64,000 nucleotides of DNA, from assembly GCA_014843695.1 (NCBI GenBank), contig CM026400.1, positions 37,432,234 through 37,496,233 of the forward strand. Direction: 5' to 3'. Shown here in pieces: positions 1 to 15,400 of the stretch. The position numbers and the translations under genes were made by a program. The stretch comes from Archivesica marissinica. Its lineage: Eukaryota > Mollusca > Bivalvia > Venerida > Vesicomyidae. A model generated the notes under the pieces. The model was not told the DNA's origin, did no database searches, and saw only the letters and a list, made by a program, of their open reading frames with translations. Position 1 is the first letter of the stretch. Each line of letters opens with the position of its first letter.

Positions 1-1854
1 GTCTACAACAGACGTTCAAGTGCCCCAGTCATCATGTCTGAAACATGTCTACAACACTCGTTCCAGTGCCCCAGTCATCTTGCCTGAATAATGTCTTCAA
101 CAGACGTTCCAATGCCACAGCCATCAAGCCCGCAACATGTCTACAACAGACATTCCAGTGCCCCAGTCATCTAGCCTGAAACATGTCTACAACAGACGTT
201 CCAATGCCCGAGTTATCTAGCCTGAAATATGTCTACAACAGACGTTCCAATGCCCCAGTCATCTAGCCTGAAACATGTCTACAACAGACGTTCAAGTGCC
301 CCAGTCATCTAGCCTGAATCATGTCTACAACAGACGTTCCAATGCCCGAGTTATCTAGCCTGAAATATGTCTACCACAGACGTCCCAATGCCCCAGTCAT
401 CTAGCCTGAAACATGTCTACAATAGACGATCAATGCCCCATTCATCTTGCCTGAAACATGTCTACAACAGACGTTCCAATGCCCCAGTTATCTAGCCTGA
501 AACATGTCTACAACAGACGTTCCAATGCCCCATTCATCTTGCCTGAAACATGTCTACAACAGACGTCCCAATGCCCCAGTCATCTAGCCTGAAACATGTC
601 TACAACAGACGTTCCAATGCCCCAGTCATCTAGCTTGAATCATGTCTACAACAGACGTTCCAATGCCCGAGTTATCTAGCCTGAAATATGTCTACAACAG
701 ACGTTCCAATGCCCCATTCATCTTGCCTGAAACATGTCTACAACAGACGTTCCAATGCCCCAGTCATCTAGCCTGAAACGTGTCTACAACAGACGTTCCA
801 GTGCCCCAGTCATCTATCCTGAAACATGTCTACAACAGATGTTTCAATGCCCCAGTCATCTAGTCTGAATCATGCCTACAACATACGTTCCAATGCCCCA
901 GTCATCTAGCCTGAATCATGTCTACAACAGACTTTCCAATGCCCCAGTTATTTTGCCTGAAACATGTCTAAAACAGTCGTTCCAATGCCCCAGTCATCTA
1001 GTCTGAATCATGTCTACAACAGACGTTCCAATGCCTGCCCCAGTCATCTAGCCTGAATCATGTCTACAACAGACGTTCCAATGCCCCAGTCATCTAGCCT
1101 GAATCATTTCTACAACAGAGGTTCCAGTGCCTCAGTCATCTAGCCTGAAACATGTCTACAACAGACGTTCAAGTACCCCAGTCATCATGTCTGAAACATG
1201 TCTACAACACTCGTTCCAGTGCCCCAGTCATCTTGCCTGAATAATGTCTTCAACAGACGTTCCAATGCCACAGCCATCAAGCCCGCAACATGTCTACAAC
1301 AGACATTCCAGTGCTCCAGTCATCTAGCCTGAAACATGTCTACAACAGACGTTCCAATGCCCGAGTTATCTAGCCTCAAATATGTCTACAACAGACGTTC
1401 CAATGCCCCATTCATCTTGCCTGAAACATGTCTACAACAGACGTTCCAATGCCCCAGTCATCTAGCCTGAAACATGTCTACAACAGACGTTCCAATGCCT
1501 GCCCAAGTCATCTAGCCTGAATCATGTCTACAACAGACGTTCCAATGCCCCATTCATCTTGCCTGAAACATGTCTACAACAGACGTTCCAATGCCCCAGT
1601 CATCTAGCCTGAAACATGTCTACAACAGAAGTTCCAATGCCTGCCCAAGTCATCTAGCCTGAATCATGTCTACAACAGACGTTCCAATGCCCCAGTCATC
1701 TGGCCTGAAACATGTCTACAACAGATGTTTCAATGCCCCAGTCATCTAGCCTGAATCATGCCTACACCATACGTTCCAATGCCCCAGTCATCTATCCTGA
1801 ATCATGTCTACAACAGACTTTCCAATGCCCAAGTTATATTGCCTGAAACATGTC

Positions 1855-3930
1855 TAAAACAGTCGTTCCAATGCCCCAGTCATCTGTCTGAATCATGTCT
1901 ACAACAGACGTTCCAATGCCCCAGACAACTAGCCTGAATTATTTCTACAACAGACGTTCCAATGCCCCAGTCATCTGGCCTGAAACATGTCTACAACAGA
2001 TGTTCCAATGCCCCAGTCATTTAGCCTGAATCATGTCTACAACAGACGTTCCAATACCCAGTCATCTGGCCTGAAACATGTCTACAACAGATGTTCCAAT
2101 GCCCCAGTCATCTAGCCTGAATATGTCTACAACAGACGTTCCAATGCCCCAGTCATCTTGCCTGAAACATGTCTACAACAGACGTGCCAATGACCCAGTC
2201 ATCGTGCCTGAATCATGTCTATAACAGAGGTTCCAATGACCCATTCATCTAGCCTGAAACATGTCTACAACAGACGTTCCAGTGCCCCAGTCATCTAGCC
2301 TGAAACATGTCTACAACAGACGTTCCATTGCCCCATTTATCTAGCCTGAATCATGTCTACTACAGACGTTCCAATGCCCCAGTCATCTTGCCTGAAACAT
2401 GTCACCAACAGACGATCCAATGCCAGAGTCATCTTGCCTGAAACATGTATATAACAAACGTTCTAATGCCCCAGTCATCTAGCCTGAAACATGTCTACAA
2501 CAGACGTTCCAGTGCCCCAGTAATCTAGCCTGAAACATATCTACAACAGACGTTCAAGTGCCCCAGTCATCTAGCCTGAAACATGTCTACAACAGACGTT
2601 CCAATGCACCAGTTATCTAGCCTGAAACATGTCTACAACAGACGTTCCAATGCCCCATTCATCTTGCCTGAAACATGTCTACAACAGACGTTCCAATGCC
2701 CCAGTCATCTAGCCTGAAACATGTCTAAAACAGTCGTTCCAATGCCCCAGTCATCTAGTCTGAATCATGTCTACAACAGACGTTCCAATGCCCCAGACAA
2801 CTAGCCTGAATTATGTCTACAACAGACGTTCCAATGCCCCAGTCATCTGGCCTGAAACATGTCTACAACAGATGTTCCAATGCCCCAGTCATTTAGCCTG
2901 AATCATGTCTACAACAGACGTTCCAATACCCCAGTCATCTGGCCTGAAACATGTCTACAACAGATGTTCCAATGCCCCAGTCATCTAGCCTGAATCATGT
3001 CTACAACAGACGTTCCAATGCCCCAGTCATCTTGCCTGAAACATGTCTACAACAGACGTGCCAATGACCCAGTCATCGTGCCTGAATCATGTCTATAACA
3101 GAGGTTCCAATGACCCATTCATCTAGCCTGAAACATGTCTACAACAGACGTTCCAGTGCCCCAGTCATCTAGCCTGAAACATGTCTACAACAGACGTTCC
3201 ATTGCCCCATTTATCTAGCCTGAATCATGTCTACTACAGACGTTCCAATGCCCCAGTCATCTTGCCTGAAACATGTCACCAACAGACGATCCAATGCCAG
3301 AGTCATCTTGCCTGAAACATGTATATAACAAACGTTCTAATGCCCCAGCCATCTAGCCTGAAACATGTCTACAACAGACGTTCCAGTGCCCCAGTAATCT
3401 AGCCTGAAACATTCTACAACAGACGTTCAAGTGCCCCAGTCATCTAGCCTGAAACATGTCTACAACAGACGTTCCAATGCACCAGTTATCTAGCCTGAAA
3501 CATGTCTACAACAGACGTTCCAATGCCCCATTCATCTTGCCTGAATCATGTCTACAACAGACGTTCCAATGCCCCAGTCATCTAGCCTGAAACATGTCTA
3601 AAACAGTCGTTCCAATGCCCCAGTCATCTAGTCTGAATCATGTCTACAACAGACGTTCCAATGCCCCAGACAACTAGCCTGAATTATGTCTAAAACAGAC
3701 GTTCCAATGCCCCAGTCATCTGGCCTGAAACATGTCTACAACAGATGTTCCAATGCCCCAGTCATCTAGCATGAATCATGTCTACAACAGACGTTCCAAT
3801 ACCCCAGTCATCTAGCCTGAATCATGTCTACAACAGACGTTCCAATGCCCCTGTCATCTTGCCTGAAATATGTCTACAACAGACGTGCCAATGACCCAGT
3901 CATCGTGCCTGAATCATGTCTATAACAGAC
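1855..3930 (+). repeat. Higher-order block, 19 satellite units, two full copies plus part of a third
   Basis: Diagnostic variant units recur at a fixed spacing. The TAAAACAGTCGTTCC unit occurs at 1855, 2726 and 3599, and the CGTGCCAATGACCCAGTCAT unit at 2183 and 3057, an offset of 874 = 19 x 46. A 2-bp deletion explains 871 versus 873. Copy 3 follows copy 2 closely to about 3930 and then diverges. Confidence 0.85.
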
Positions 3931-4519
3931 GTTCCAATGACCCAGTCATCTGGCCTGAAACATGTCTACAACAGACGTTCCAATGCCCCAGTCATCTAGC
4001 CTGAAACATGTCTACAACAGACGTTCCAGTGCCCCAGTCATCTAACCTGAAACATGTCTACAACAGACGTTCCAGTGCCTCAGTCATCTAGCCTGAAACA
4101 TGTCTACAACAGACGTTCCAATGCCCCAGTTATCTAGCTTGAATCATGTCTAAAACAGACGTTCCAATGCCCCAGTCATCTGGCCTGAATCATGTCTACA
4201 ACAGACATTCCATTGCCCCAGTCATCTAGCCTGAATCATTTCTACAACAGACGTTCCAATAACCCAGTCATCTGGCCTGAAACATGTCTACAACAGATGT
4301 TTCAATGCCCCAGTCATCTTGCCTGAAACATGTCTATAACAGACGTTCCAATGACCCAGTCATATAGCCTGAAACATGTCTACAACAGTCGTTCCAGTGC
4401 CCCAGTCATCTTGCCTGAATAATGTCTTCAACAGACGTTCCAATGCCACAGCCATCAAGCCCGCAACATGTCTACAACAGACATTCCAGTGCCCCAGTCA
4501 TCTAGCCTGAAACATGTCT

Positions 4520-7500
4520 ACAACAGACGTTCAAGTGCCCCAGTCATCTAGCCTGAAACATGTCTACAACAGACGTTCCAATGCCCGAGTTATCTAGCCT
4601 GAAATATGTCTACAACAGACGTACCAATGCCCCAGTCATCTAGCCTGAAACATGTATACAACAGACGTTCAAGTGCCCCAGTCCTCTAACCTGAAACATG
4701 TCTACAACAGACGTTCCAATGCCCGAGTTATCTAGCCTGAAATATGTCTACAACAGACGTCCCAATGCCCCAGTCATCTAGCCTGAAACATGTCTACAAT
4801 AGACGTTCCAATGCCCCATTCATCTTGCCTGAAACATGTCTACAACAGACGTTCCAATGCTCCAGTCATCTAGCCTGAAACGTGTCTACAACAGACGTTC
4901 CAGTGCCCCAGTCATCTTGCCTGAAACATGTCTACAACACTCGTTCCAGTGCCCCAGTCATCTAGCCTGAAACATGTCTACAACAGACGTTCCAATGCCT
5001 GCCCAAGTCATCTAGCCTGAATCATGTCTACAACAGACGTTCCAATGCCCCAGTCATCTAGCGTGAATCATGTCTACAACAGACGTTCCAATGCCCCAGT
5101 CATCTGGCCTGAAACATGTCTACAACAGATGTTTCAATGCCCCAGTCATCTAGCCTGAATCATGCCTACACCATACGTTCCAATGCCCCAGTCATCTAGC
5201 CTGAATCATGTCTACAACAGACTTTCCAATGCCCAAGTCATCTAGCCTGAATTATGTCTACAACAGACGTTCCAATGCCCCAGTCATCTGGCCTGAAACA
5301 TGTCTACAACAGATGTTCCAATGCTCCAGTCATCTAGCCTGAATCATGTCTACAACAGACGTTCCAATACCCCAGTCATCTGGCCTGAAACATGTCTACA
5401 ACAGATGTTCAATGCACCAGTCATCTAGCCTGAATCATGTCTACAACAGACGTTCCAATGCCCCTGTCATCTTGCCTGAAACATGTCTACAACAGACGTG
5501 CCAATGACCCAGTCATCGTGCCTGAATCATGTCTACAACAGACGTTCCAATGCCCCAGTCATCTAGCCTGAAACATGTCTACAACAGACGTTCCAATGCC
5601 CCAGTCATCTTGCCTGAAACATGTCACCAACAGACGATCCAATGCCAGAGTCATCTTGCCTGAAACATGTCTATAACAAACGTTCCAATGCCCCAGTCAT
5701 CTAGCCTGAAACATGTCTACAACAGACGTTCCATGTGCCCCAGTCATCTAGCCTGAAACATGTCTACAACAGACGTTCCAGTGCCCCAGTCATCTAGCCT
5801 GAAACATTTCTACAACAGACGTTCCAATGCCCCAGTCATCTGGCCTGAAACATGTCTACAACAGATGTTTCAATGCCCCAGTCATCTAGCCTGAATCATG
5901 CCTACAACATACGTTCCAATGCCCCAGTCATCTAGCCTGAATCATGTCTACAACAGACTTTCCAATGCCCAGGTTATCTTGCCTGAAACATGACTAAAAC
6001 AGTCGTTGCAATGCCCCAGTCATCTAGTCTGAATCATGTCTACAACAGACGTTACAATGCCCCAGTCAACTAGCCTGAATTATGTCTACAACAGACGTTC
6101 CAATGCCACAGTCATCTGGCCTGAAACATGTCTACAACATATGTTTCAATGCCCCAGTCATCTAGCCTGAATCATGCCTACACCATACGTTCCAATGCCC
6201 CAGTCATTTAGCCTGAATCATGTCTACAACAGACGTTCCAATGCACTAGTCATCTGGCCTGAACCATGTCTACAACAGATGTTTCAATGCCCCAGTCATC
6301 TTGCCTGAAACATGTCTACAACAGACGTGCCAATGCCCCAGTAACGTGTCTGAATCATGTCTATAACAGACGTTCAAGTGCCCCAGTCATCTAGCCTGAA
6401 ACATGTCTACAACAGACGTTCCAATGCCCGAGTTATCTAGCCTGACATATGTCTACAACAGACGTACCAATGCCCCAGTCATCTATCCTGAAACATGTCT
6501 ACAACAGACGTTCAAGTGCCCCAGTCCTCTAACCTGAAACATGTCTACAACAGACGTTCCAATGCCCGAGTTATCTAGCCTGAAATATGTCTACAACAGA
6601 CGTCCCAATGCACCAGTCATCTAGCCTGAAACATGTCTACAATAGACGTTCCAATGCCCCATTCATCTTGCCTGAAACATGTCTACAACAGACGTTCCAA
6701 TGCCCCAGTCATCTAGCCTGAAACGTGTCTACAACAGACGTTCCAGTGCCCCAGTCATCTTGCCTGAAACATGTCTACAACACTCGTTCCAGTGCCCCAG
6801 TCATCTAGCCTGAAACATGTCTACAACAGACGTTCCAATGCCTGCCCAAGTCATCTAGCCTGAATCATGTCTACAACAGACGTTCCAATGCCCCAGTCAT
6901 CTAGCGTGAATCATGTCTACAACAGACGTTCCAATGCCCCAGTCATCTGGCCTGAAACATGTCTACAACAGATGTTTCAATGCCCCAGTCATCTAGCCTG
7001 AATCATGTCTACACCATACGTTCCAATGCCCCAGTCATCTAGCCTGAATCATGTCTACAACAGACTTTCCAATGCCCAAGTCATCTAGTCTGAATCATGT
7101 CTACAACAGACGTTCCAATGCCCCAGACAACTAGCCTGAATTATGTCTACAACAGACGTTCCAATGCCCCAGTCATCTGGCCTGAAACATGTCTACAACA
7201 GATGTTCCAATGCTCCAGTCATCTAGCCTGAATCATGTCTACAACAGACGTTCCAATACCCCAGTCATCTGGCCTGAAACATGTCTACAACAGATGTTCA
7301 ATGCCCCAGTCATCTAGCCTGAATCATGTCTACAACAGACGTTCCAATGCCCCTGTCATCTTGCCTGAAACATGTCTACAACAGACGTGCCAATGACCCA
7401 GTCATCGTGCCTGAATCATGTCTATAACAGACGTTCCAATGACCCAGTCATCTAGCCTGAAACATGTCTACAACAGACGTTCCAGTGCCTCAGTCATCTA

Positions 7501-8300
7501 GCCTGAAACATGTCACCAACAGACGATCCAATGCCAGAGTCATCTTGCCTGAAACATGTATATAACAAACGTTCTAATGCCCCAGTCATCTAGCCTGAAA
7601 CATGTCTACAACAGACGTTCCAGTGCCCCAGTCATCTAGCCTGAAACATGTCTACAACAGACGTTCCAGTGTCTCAGTCATCTAGCCTGAAACATTTCTA
7701 CAACAGACGTTCCAATGCCCCAGTCATATAGCTTGAATCATGTCTACAACAGACGTTCCAATGCCCCAGTCATCTGGCCTGAAACATGTCTACAACAGAT
7801 GTTTCAATGCCCCAGTCATCTAGCCTGAATCATGCCTACACCATACGTTCCAATGCCCCAGTCATCTAGCCTGAATCATGTCTACAACAGACTTTCCAAT
7901 GCCCAAGTTATCTTGCCTGAAACATGACTAAAACAGTCGTTGCAATGCCCCAGTCATCTAGTCTGAATCATGTCTACAACAGACGTTACAATGCCCCAGT
8001 CAACTAGCCTGAATTATGTCTACAACAGACGTTCCAATGCCACAGTCATCTGGCCTGAAACATGTCTACAACATATGTTTCAATGCCCCAGTCATCTAGC
8101 CTGAATCATGCCTACACCATACGTTCCAATGCCCCAGTCATTTAGCCTGAATCATGTCTACAACAGACGTTCCAATGCCCTAGTCATCTGGCCTGAACCA
8201 TGTCTACAACAGATGTTTCAATGCCCCAGTCATCTTGCCTGAAACATGTCTACAACAGACGTGCCAATGCCCCAGTAACGTGCCTGAATCATGTCTATAA
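4520..8300 (+). repeat. Higher-order block of about 1.85-1.93 kb, tandemly duplicated
   Basis: The unit with ACGTACCAATGCC occurs at 4621 and 6464 (offset 1843). The CGTGCCAATGACCC unit recurs at offset about 1889, which implies one extra 46-bp unit in copy 2 near 7081-7126. The rare TGACTAAAACAGTCGTTGC unit occurs at 5991 and 7925 (offset 1934). Copy 1 spans about 4520-6370 and copy 2 about 6370-8300. Confidence 0.8.
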
Positions 8301-11300
8301 CAGACGTTCCAATGACCCAGTCATCTAGCCTGAAACATGTCTACAACAGTCGTTCCAGTGCCCCAGTCATCTAGCCTGAAACATGTCTACAACAGACGTT
8401 CCAGTACCCCAGTCATCTAGGCTGAAACATGTCTACAACAGACGTTCAAGTGCCCCAGTCATCATGTCTGAAAAATGTCTACAACACTCGTTCCAGTGCC
8501 CCAGTCATCTAGCCTGAAACATGTCTACATCAGACGTTCCAATGCCCGAGTTATCTAGCCTGAAATATGTCTACAACAGTCGTTCCAATGCCCCATTCAT
8601 CTTGCCTGAAACATGTCTACAACAGACGTTCCAATGCCCCAGTCATCTAACCTGAAACGTTTCTACAACAGACGTTCCAGTGCCCCAGTCATCTAGCCTG
8701 AAACATGTCTACAACAGAGGTTTCAATGCCCCAGTCATCTAGCCTGAATCATGCCTACAACATACGTTCCAATGCCCCAGTCATCTAGCCTGAATCATGT
8801 CTACAACAGACTTTCCAATGCCCCAGTTATCATGCCTGAAACATGTCTACAACAGAGGTTTCAATGCCCGAGTCATCTAGCCTGAATCATGCCTACAACA
8901 TACGTTCCAATGCCCCAGTCATCTAGCCTGAATCATGTCTACAACAGACGTTCCAATGCCCCAGTCATCTAGCCTGAATCATGTCTACAACAGTCGTTCC
9001 AATGCCCCAGTCATCTAGTCTGAATAATGTCTACAACAGACGTTCCAATGCCCCAGACAACTAGCCTGAATTATGTCTACAACAGACGTTCCAATGCCCC
9101 AGTCATCTGGCCTGAAACATGTCTACAACAGATGTTTCAATGCCCCAGTCATCTAGCCTGAATCATGCCTACACCATACGTTCCAATGCCCCAGTCATCT
9201 AGCCTGAATCATGTCTACAACAGACGTTCCAATGCCCCAGTCATCTGGCCTGAAACATGTCTACAACAGATGTTTAAATGCCCCAGTCATCTTGCCTGAA
9301 ACATGTCTACAACAGACTTGCCAATGCCCCAGTCATCGTGCCTGAATCATGTCTATAACAGACGTTCCAATGACCCAGTCATCTAGCCTGAAACATGTCT
9401 ACAACAGTCGTTCCAGTGCCCCAGTCATCTATCCTGAAACATGTCTACAACAGATGTTCCAGTGCCCCAGTCACCTAGCCTGAAACATGTCTACAACAGA
9501 CGTTCCAATGCCCCATTTATCTAGCCTGAATCATGTCTACTACAGACGTTCCAATGCCCCAGTCATCTTGCCTGAAACATGTCACCAACAGACGATCCAA
9601 TGCCAGAGTCATCTTGCCTGACACATGTCTATAACAAACGTTCCAATACCCCAGTCATCTAGCCTGAAACATGTCTACAACAGAAGTTCCAGTGCCCTAG
9701 TAATCTAGCCTGAAACATGTCTACAACAGACGTTCAAGTGCCCCAGTCATCTAGCCTGAAACATGTCTACACCAGACGTTCCAATGCCCCAGTTATCTAG
9801 CCTGAAACATGTCTACAACAGACGTTCCAATGCCCCAGTCATCTAGCTTGAAACATGTCTACAACAGACGTTCCAGTGCCCCAGTCATCTAGCCTGAAAC
9901 ATGTCTACAACAGACGTTCCAGTGCCTCAGTCATCTAGCCTGAAACATGTCTACAACAGATGTTCAAGTGACCCAGTCATGATGTCTGAAACATGTCTAC
10001 AACACTCGATCCAGTGCCCCAGTCATCTTGCCTGAATCATGTCTTCAACAGACGTTCCAATGCCACAGCCATCAAGCCCGCAACATGTCTACAACAGACA
10101 TTCCAGTGCCCCAGTCATCTAGCCTGAAACATGTCTACAACAGACGTTCAAGTGCCCCAGTCATCTAGCCTGAAACATGTCTACAACAGACGTTCCAATG
10201 CCCGAGTTATCTAGCCTGAAATATGTCTACAACAGACGTTCCAATGCCCCATTCATCTTGCCTGAAACATGTCTACAACAGACGTTCCAATGCCCCAGTC
10301 ATCTAGCCTGAAACGTGTCTACAACAGACGTTCCAGTGCCCCAGTCATCTAGCCTGAAACATGTCTACAACAAACGTTCCAATGCCCCAGTCATCTAGCC
10401 TGAAACATGTCTAAAACAGTCGTTCCAATGCCCCAGTCATCTAGTCTGAATCATGTCTACAACAGACGTTCCAATGCCCCAGACAACTAGCCTGAATTAT
10501 GTCTACAACAGACGTTCCAATGCCTGCCCCAGTCATCTAGCCTGAATCATGTCTACAACAGATGTTCCAATGCCCCAGTCATCTAGCCTGAACCATTTCT
10601 ACAACAGACGTTCCAATGCCCCAGCCATCTTGCCTGAAACATGTCACCAACATACGATCCAATGCCAGAGTCATCTTGCCTGAAACATGTCTATAACAAA
10701 CGTTCCAATGCCCCAGTCGTCTAGCTTGAAACATGTCTACAACAGACGTTCCAGTGCCCCAGTCATCTAGCCTGAAACAGGTCTACAACAGACTTTCAAG
10801 TGCCCCATTCATCTTGCCGGAAACATGTCTACAACAGACGTTCCAATGCCCCAGTCATCTAGCCTGAAACGTGTCTACAACAGACGTTCCAGTGCCCCAG
10901 TCATCTAGCATGAAATATGTCTACAACATACGTTCAAGTGCCCCAGTCATCTTGCCTGAATCATGTCTTCAACAGACGTTCCAATGCACCAGTCATCTAG
11001 CCTGGAACATGTCTACAACAGACAACCAATGACCCAGTCATCTTGCCTGAAACATGGCTACAACAGACGTTCCAGTGCGCCAGTCATCTAACCTGAAACA
11101 TGTCTACAACAGACGTTCCAATGCTCCAGTCATCTAGCCTGAAACATGTCTACAACAGACATTACAATGCCCCAGTCATCTTGCCTGAAACATGTCACCA
11201 ACAGACGATCCAATGCAAGAGTCATCTTGCCTGAAACATGTCTATAACAAACGTTCCAATACCCCAGTCATCTAGTCTGAAACATGTATACAACAGACGT

Positions 11301-11389
11301 TCCAGTGCCCTAGTAATCTAGCCTGAAACATGTCTACAACAGACATTCAAGTGCCCAGTCATCTAGCCTGAAACATGTCTACAACAGAC

Positions 11390-14300
11390 GTTCAAGTGCC
11401 CCAGTCATCATGTCTGAAATATGTCTATAACACTCGTTCCAGTGCCCCAGTCATCTTGCCTGAATCATGTCTTCAACAGACGTTCCAATGCCACAGCCAT
11501 CAAGCCCCTGAAATGTCTCAACAGACGTTATGCCCAGTCATCTAGCCTGAACCATGTCTACAACAGACGTTCCAATGCCCAAGTTATCTAGCCTGAAATA
11601 TGTCTACAACAGACGTTCCAATGCCCATCATCTTGCTGAAACATGTCTACAACAGACGTTCCAATCCCCAGTCATCTAGCCTAAACGTGTCTACAACAGA
11701 CGTTCCAGTGCCCCAGTCATCTAGCCTGAAACATGTCTACAACAGATGTTTTAATGCCCCAGTCATCTAGCCTGAATCATGCCTAAAACATACGTTCCAA
11801 TGCCCCAGTCATCTAGCCTGAATCATGTCTACAACAGACTTTCCAATGCTCCAGTTATCTTGCCTGAAACATGTCTAAAACAGTCGTTCCAATGCCCCAG
11901 TCATCTAGTCTGAATCATGTCTACAACAGACGTTCCAATGCCCCAGACAACTAGCCTGAATTATGTCTACAACAGACGTCCCAATGCCTGCCCCAGTCAT
12001 CTAGCTTGAATCATGTCTACAACAGACGTTCCAGTGCCCCAGTCATCTAGCATGAAACATGTCTACAACATACGTTCCAATGCCCCAGTCATCTTGCCTG
12101 AAACATGTCACCAACACACGATCCAATGCCATAGTCATCTTGCCTGAAACATGTCTATAACAAACGTTCCAATGCCCCAGTCGTCTAGCCTGAAACATGT
12201 CTACAACAGACGTTCCAGTGCCCCAGTCATCTAGCCTGAAACAGGTCTACAACAGACGTTCAAGTGCCCATTCATCTTGCCTGAAACATGTCTACAACAG
12301 ACGTTCCAATGCCCCAGTCATCTAGCCTGAAACATGTCTACCACAGACGTTCCAGTGCCCAGTCATCTAGCCTGAAACATGTCTACAACAGGCGTTCCAG
12401 TGCCTCAGTCATCTAGCCTGAATCATGTCTACAACAGACGTTCAAGTGCCCCAGTCATCATGTCTGAAATATGTCTATAACACTCGTTCCAGTGCCCCAG
12501 TCATCTTGCCTGAATCATGTCTTCAACAGACGTTCCAATGCCACAGCCATCAAGCCCGCAACATGTCTACAACAGACATTCCAGTGCCCCAGTCATCTAT
12601 CCTGAAACATGTCTACAACAGAAGTTCAAGTGCCCCAGTCATCTAGCCTGAAACATGTCTACAACAGACGTTCCAATGCCCGAGTTATCTAGCCTGAAAT
12701 ATGTCTACAACAGACGTTCCAATGCCACATTCATCTTGGCTGAAACATGTCTACAACAGACGTTCCAATGACCCAGTCATCTAGCCTAAAACGTGTCTAC
12801 AACAGACGTTCCAGTGCCCCAGTCATCTAGCCTGAAACATGTCTACAACAGATGTTTTAATGCCCCAGTCATCTAGCCTGAATCATGCCTACAACATACT
12901 TTCCAATGCCCCAGTTATCTTGCCTGAAACATGTCTAAAACAGTCGTTCCAATGCCCCAGTCATCTAGTCTGAATCATGTCTACAACAGACGTTCCAATG
13001 CCCCAGACAACTAGCCTGAATTATGTCTACAACAGACGTCCCAATGCCTGCCCCAGTCATCTAGCCTGAATCATGTCAACAACAGATGTTCCATTGACCC
13101 AGTCATCTAGCCTGAAACGTGTCTACAACAGACGTTCAAGTGCCCTAGTCATCTAGCATGAAACATGTCTACAACATACGTTCAAGTGCCCCAGTCATCT
13201 TGCCTGAAACATGTCTAGAACACTCGTTCCAGTGCCCCAGTCATCTTGCCTGAATCATGTCTTCAACAGACGTTCCAATGCACCAGTCATCTAGCCTGGA
13301 ACATGTCTACAACAGACATTCCAATGACCCAGTCATCTTGCCTGAAACATGTCTACAACAGACGTTCCAGTGCGCCAGTCATCTAACCTGAAACATGTCT
13401 ACAACAGACGTTCCAATGCTCCAGTCATCTAGCCTGAAACATGTCTACAACAGACATTCCAATGCCCCAGTCATCTTGCCTGAAACATGTCACCAACAGA
13501 CGATCCAATGCCAGAGTCATCTTGCCTGAAACATGTCTATAACAAACGTTCCAATACCCCAGTCATCTAGTCTGAAACATGTCTACAACAGACGTTCCAG
13601 TGCCCTAGTAATCTAGCCTGAAACATGTCTACAACAGACGTTCCAGTGCCCTAGTAATCTAGCCTGAAACATGTCTACAACAGACATTCAAGTGCCCAGT
13701 CATCTTGCCTGAAACATGTCTACAACAGACGTTCCAATACCCCAGTCATCTAGCCTAAAACGTGTCTACAACAGACGTTCCAGTGCCCCAGTCATCTAGC
13801 CTGAAACATGTCTACAACAGATGTTTTAATGCCCCAGTCATCTAGCCTGAATCATGCCTAAAACATACGTTCCAATGCCCCAGTCATCTAGCCTGAATCA
13901 TGTCTACAACAGACTTTCCAATGCTCCAGTTATCTTGCCTGAAACATGTCTAAAACAGTCGTTCCAATGCCCCAGTCATCTAGTCTGAATCATGTCTACA
14001 ACAGACGTTCCAATGCCGCAGACAACTAGCCTGAATTATGTCTACAACAGACGTCCCAATGCCTGCCCCAGTCATCTAGCTTGAATCATGTCTACAACAG
14101 ACGTTCCAGTGCCCCAGTCATCTAGCATGAAACATGTCTACAACATACGTTCAAGTGCCCCAGTCATCTTGCCTGAAACATGTCTAGAACACTCGTTCCA
14201 GTGCCCCAGTCATCTTGCCTGAATCATGTCTACAACAGACGTTCCAGTGCGCCAGTCATCTAACCTGAAACATGTCTACAACAGACGTTCCAATGCTCCA

Positions 14301-15400
14301 GTCATCTAGCCTGAAACATGTCTACAACAGACATTCCAATGCCCCAGTCATCTTGCCTGAAACATGTCACCAACAGACGATCCAATGCCAGAGTCATCTT
14401 GCCTGAAACATGTCTATAAGAAACGTTCCAATACCCCAGTCATCTAATCTGAAACATGTCTACAACAGACGTTCCAGTGCCCTAGTAATCTAGCCTGAAA
14501 CATGTCTACAACAGACGTTCAAGTGCCCAGTCATCTAGCCTGAAACATGTCTACAACAGGCGTTCCAGTGCCTCAGTCATCTAGCCTGAATCATGTCTAC
14601 AACAGATGTTCAAGTGCCCCAGTCATCATGTCTGAAATATGTCTATAACACTCGTTCCAGTGCCCCAGTCATCTTGCCTGAATCATGTCTTCAACAGACG
14701 TTCCAATGCCACAGCCATCAAGCCCGCAACATGTCTACAACAGACATTCCAGTGCCCCAGTCATCTATCCTGAAACATGTCTACAACAGACGTTCAAGTG
14801 CCCCAGTCATCTAGCCTGAACCATGTCTACAACAGACGTTCCAATGCCCGAGTTATCTAGCCTGAAATATGTCTACAACAGACGTTCCAATGCCACATTC
14901 ATCTTGGCTGAAACATGTCTACAACAGACGTTCCAATGCCCCAGTCATCTAGCCTAAAACGTGTCTACAACAGACGTTCCAGTGCCCCAGTCATCTAGTC
15001 TGAAACATGTCTACAACAGATGTTTTAATGCCCCAGTCATCTAGCCTGAATCATGTCTACAACAGACGTTCCAATGCCCCAGACAACTAGCCTGAATTAT
15101 GTCTACAACAGACGACCCAATGCCTGCCCCAGTCATCTAGCCTGAATCATGTCTACAACAGACGTTCCAGTGCCCCAGTCATCTAGCATGAAACATGTCT
15201 ACAACATACGTTCAAGTGTCCCAGTCATCTTGCCTGAAACATGTCTAGAACACTCGTTCCAGTGCCCCAGTCATCTTGCCTGAATCATGTCTTCAACAGA
15301 CGTTCCAATGCCCCAGTCATCTAGCCTGGAACATGTCTACAATAGAAATTCCAATGACCCAGTCATCTTGCCTGAAACATGGCTACAACAGACGTTCCAG
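11390..15400 (+). repeat. Overlapping higher-order copies at about 1.05 and 2.1 kb
   Basis: The unit reading CATCATGTCTGAAAT occurs at 11,406, 12,456 and 14,624. The unit GACGTCCCAATGCCTGCCCC occurs at 11,975, 13,035 and 14,050. Segments 12,425-12,646 and 14,593-14,814 are nearly identical. The offsets (1050, 1060, 2075, 2168) are not a single period, so several unequal exchanges have overlapped here. Confidence 0.7.
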
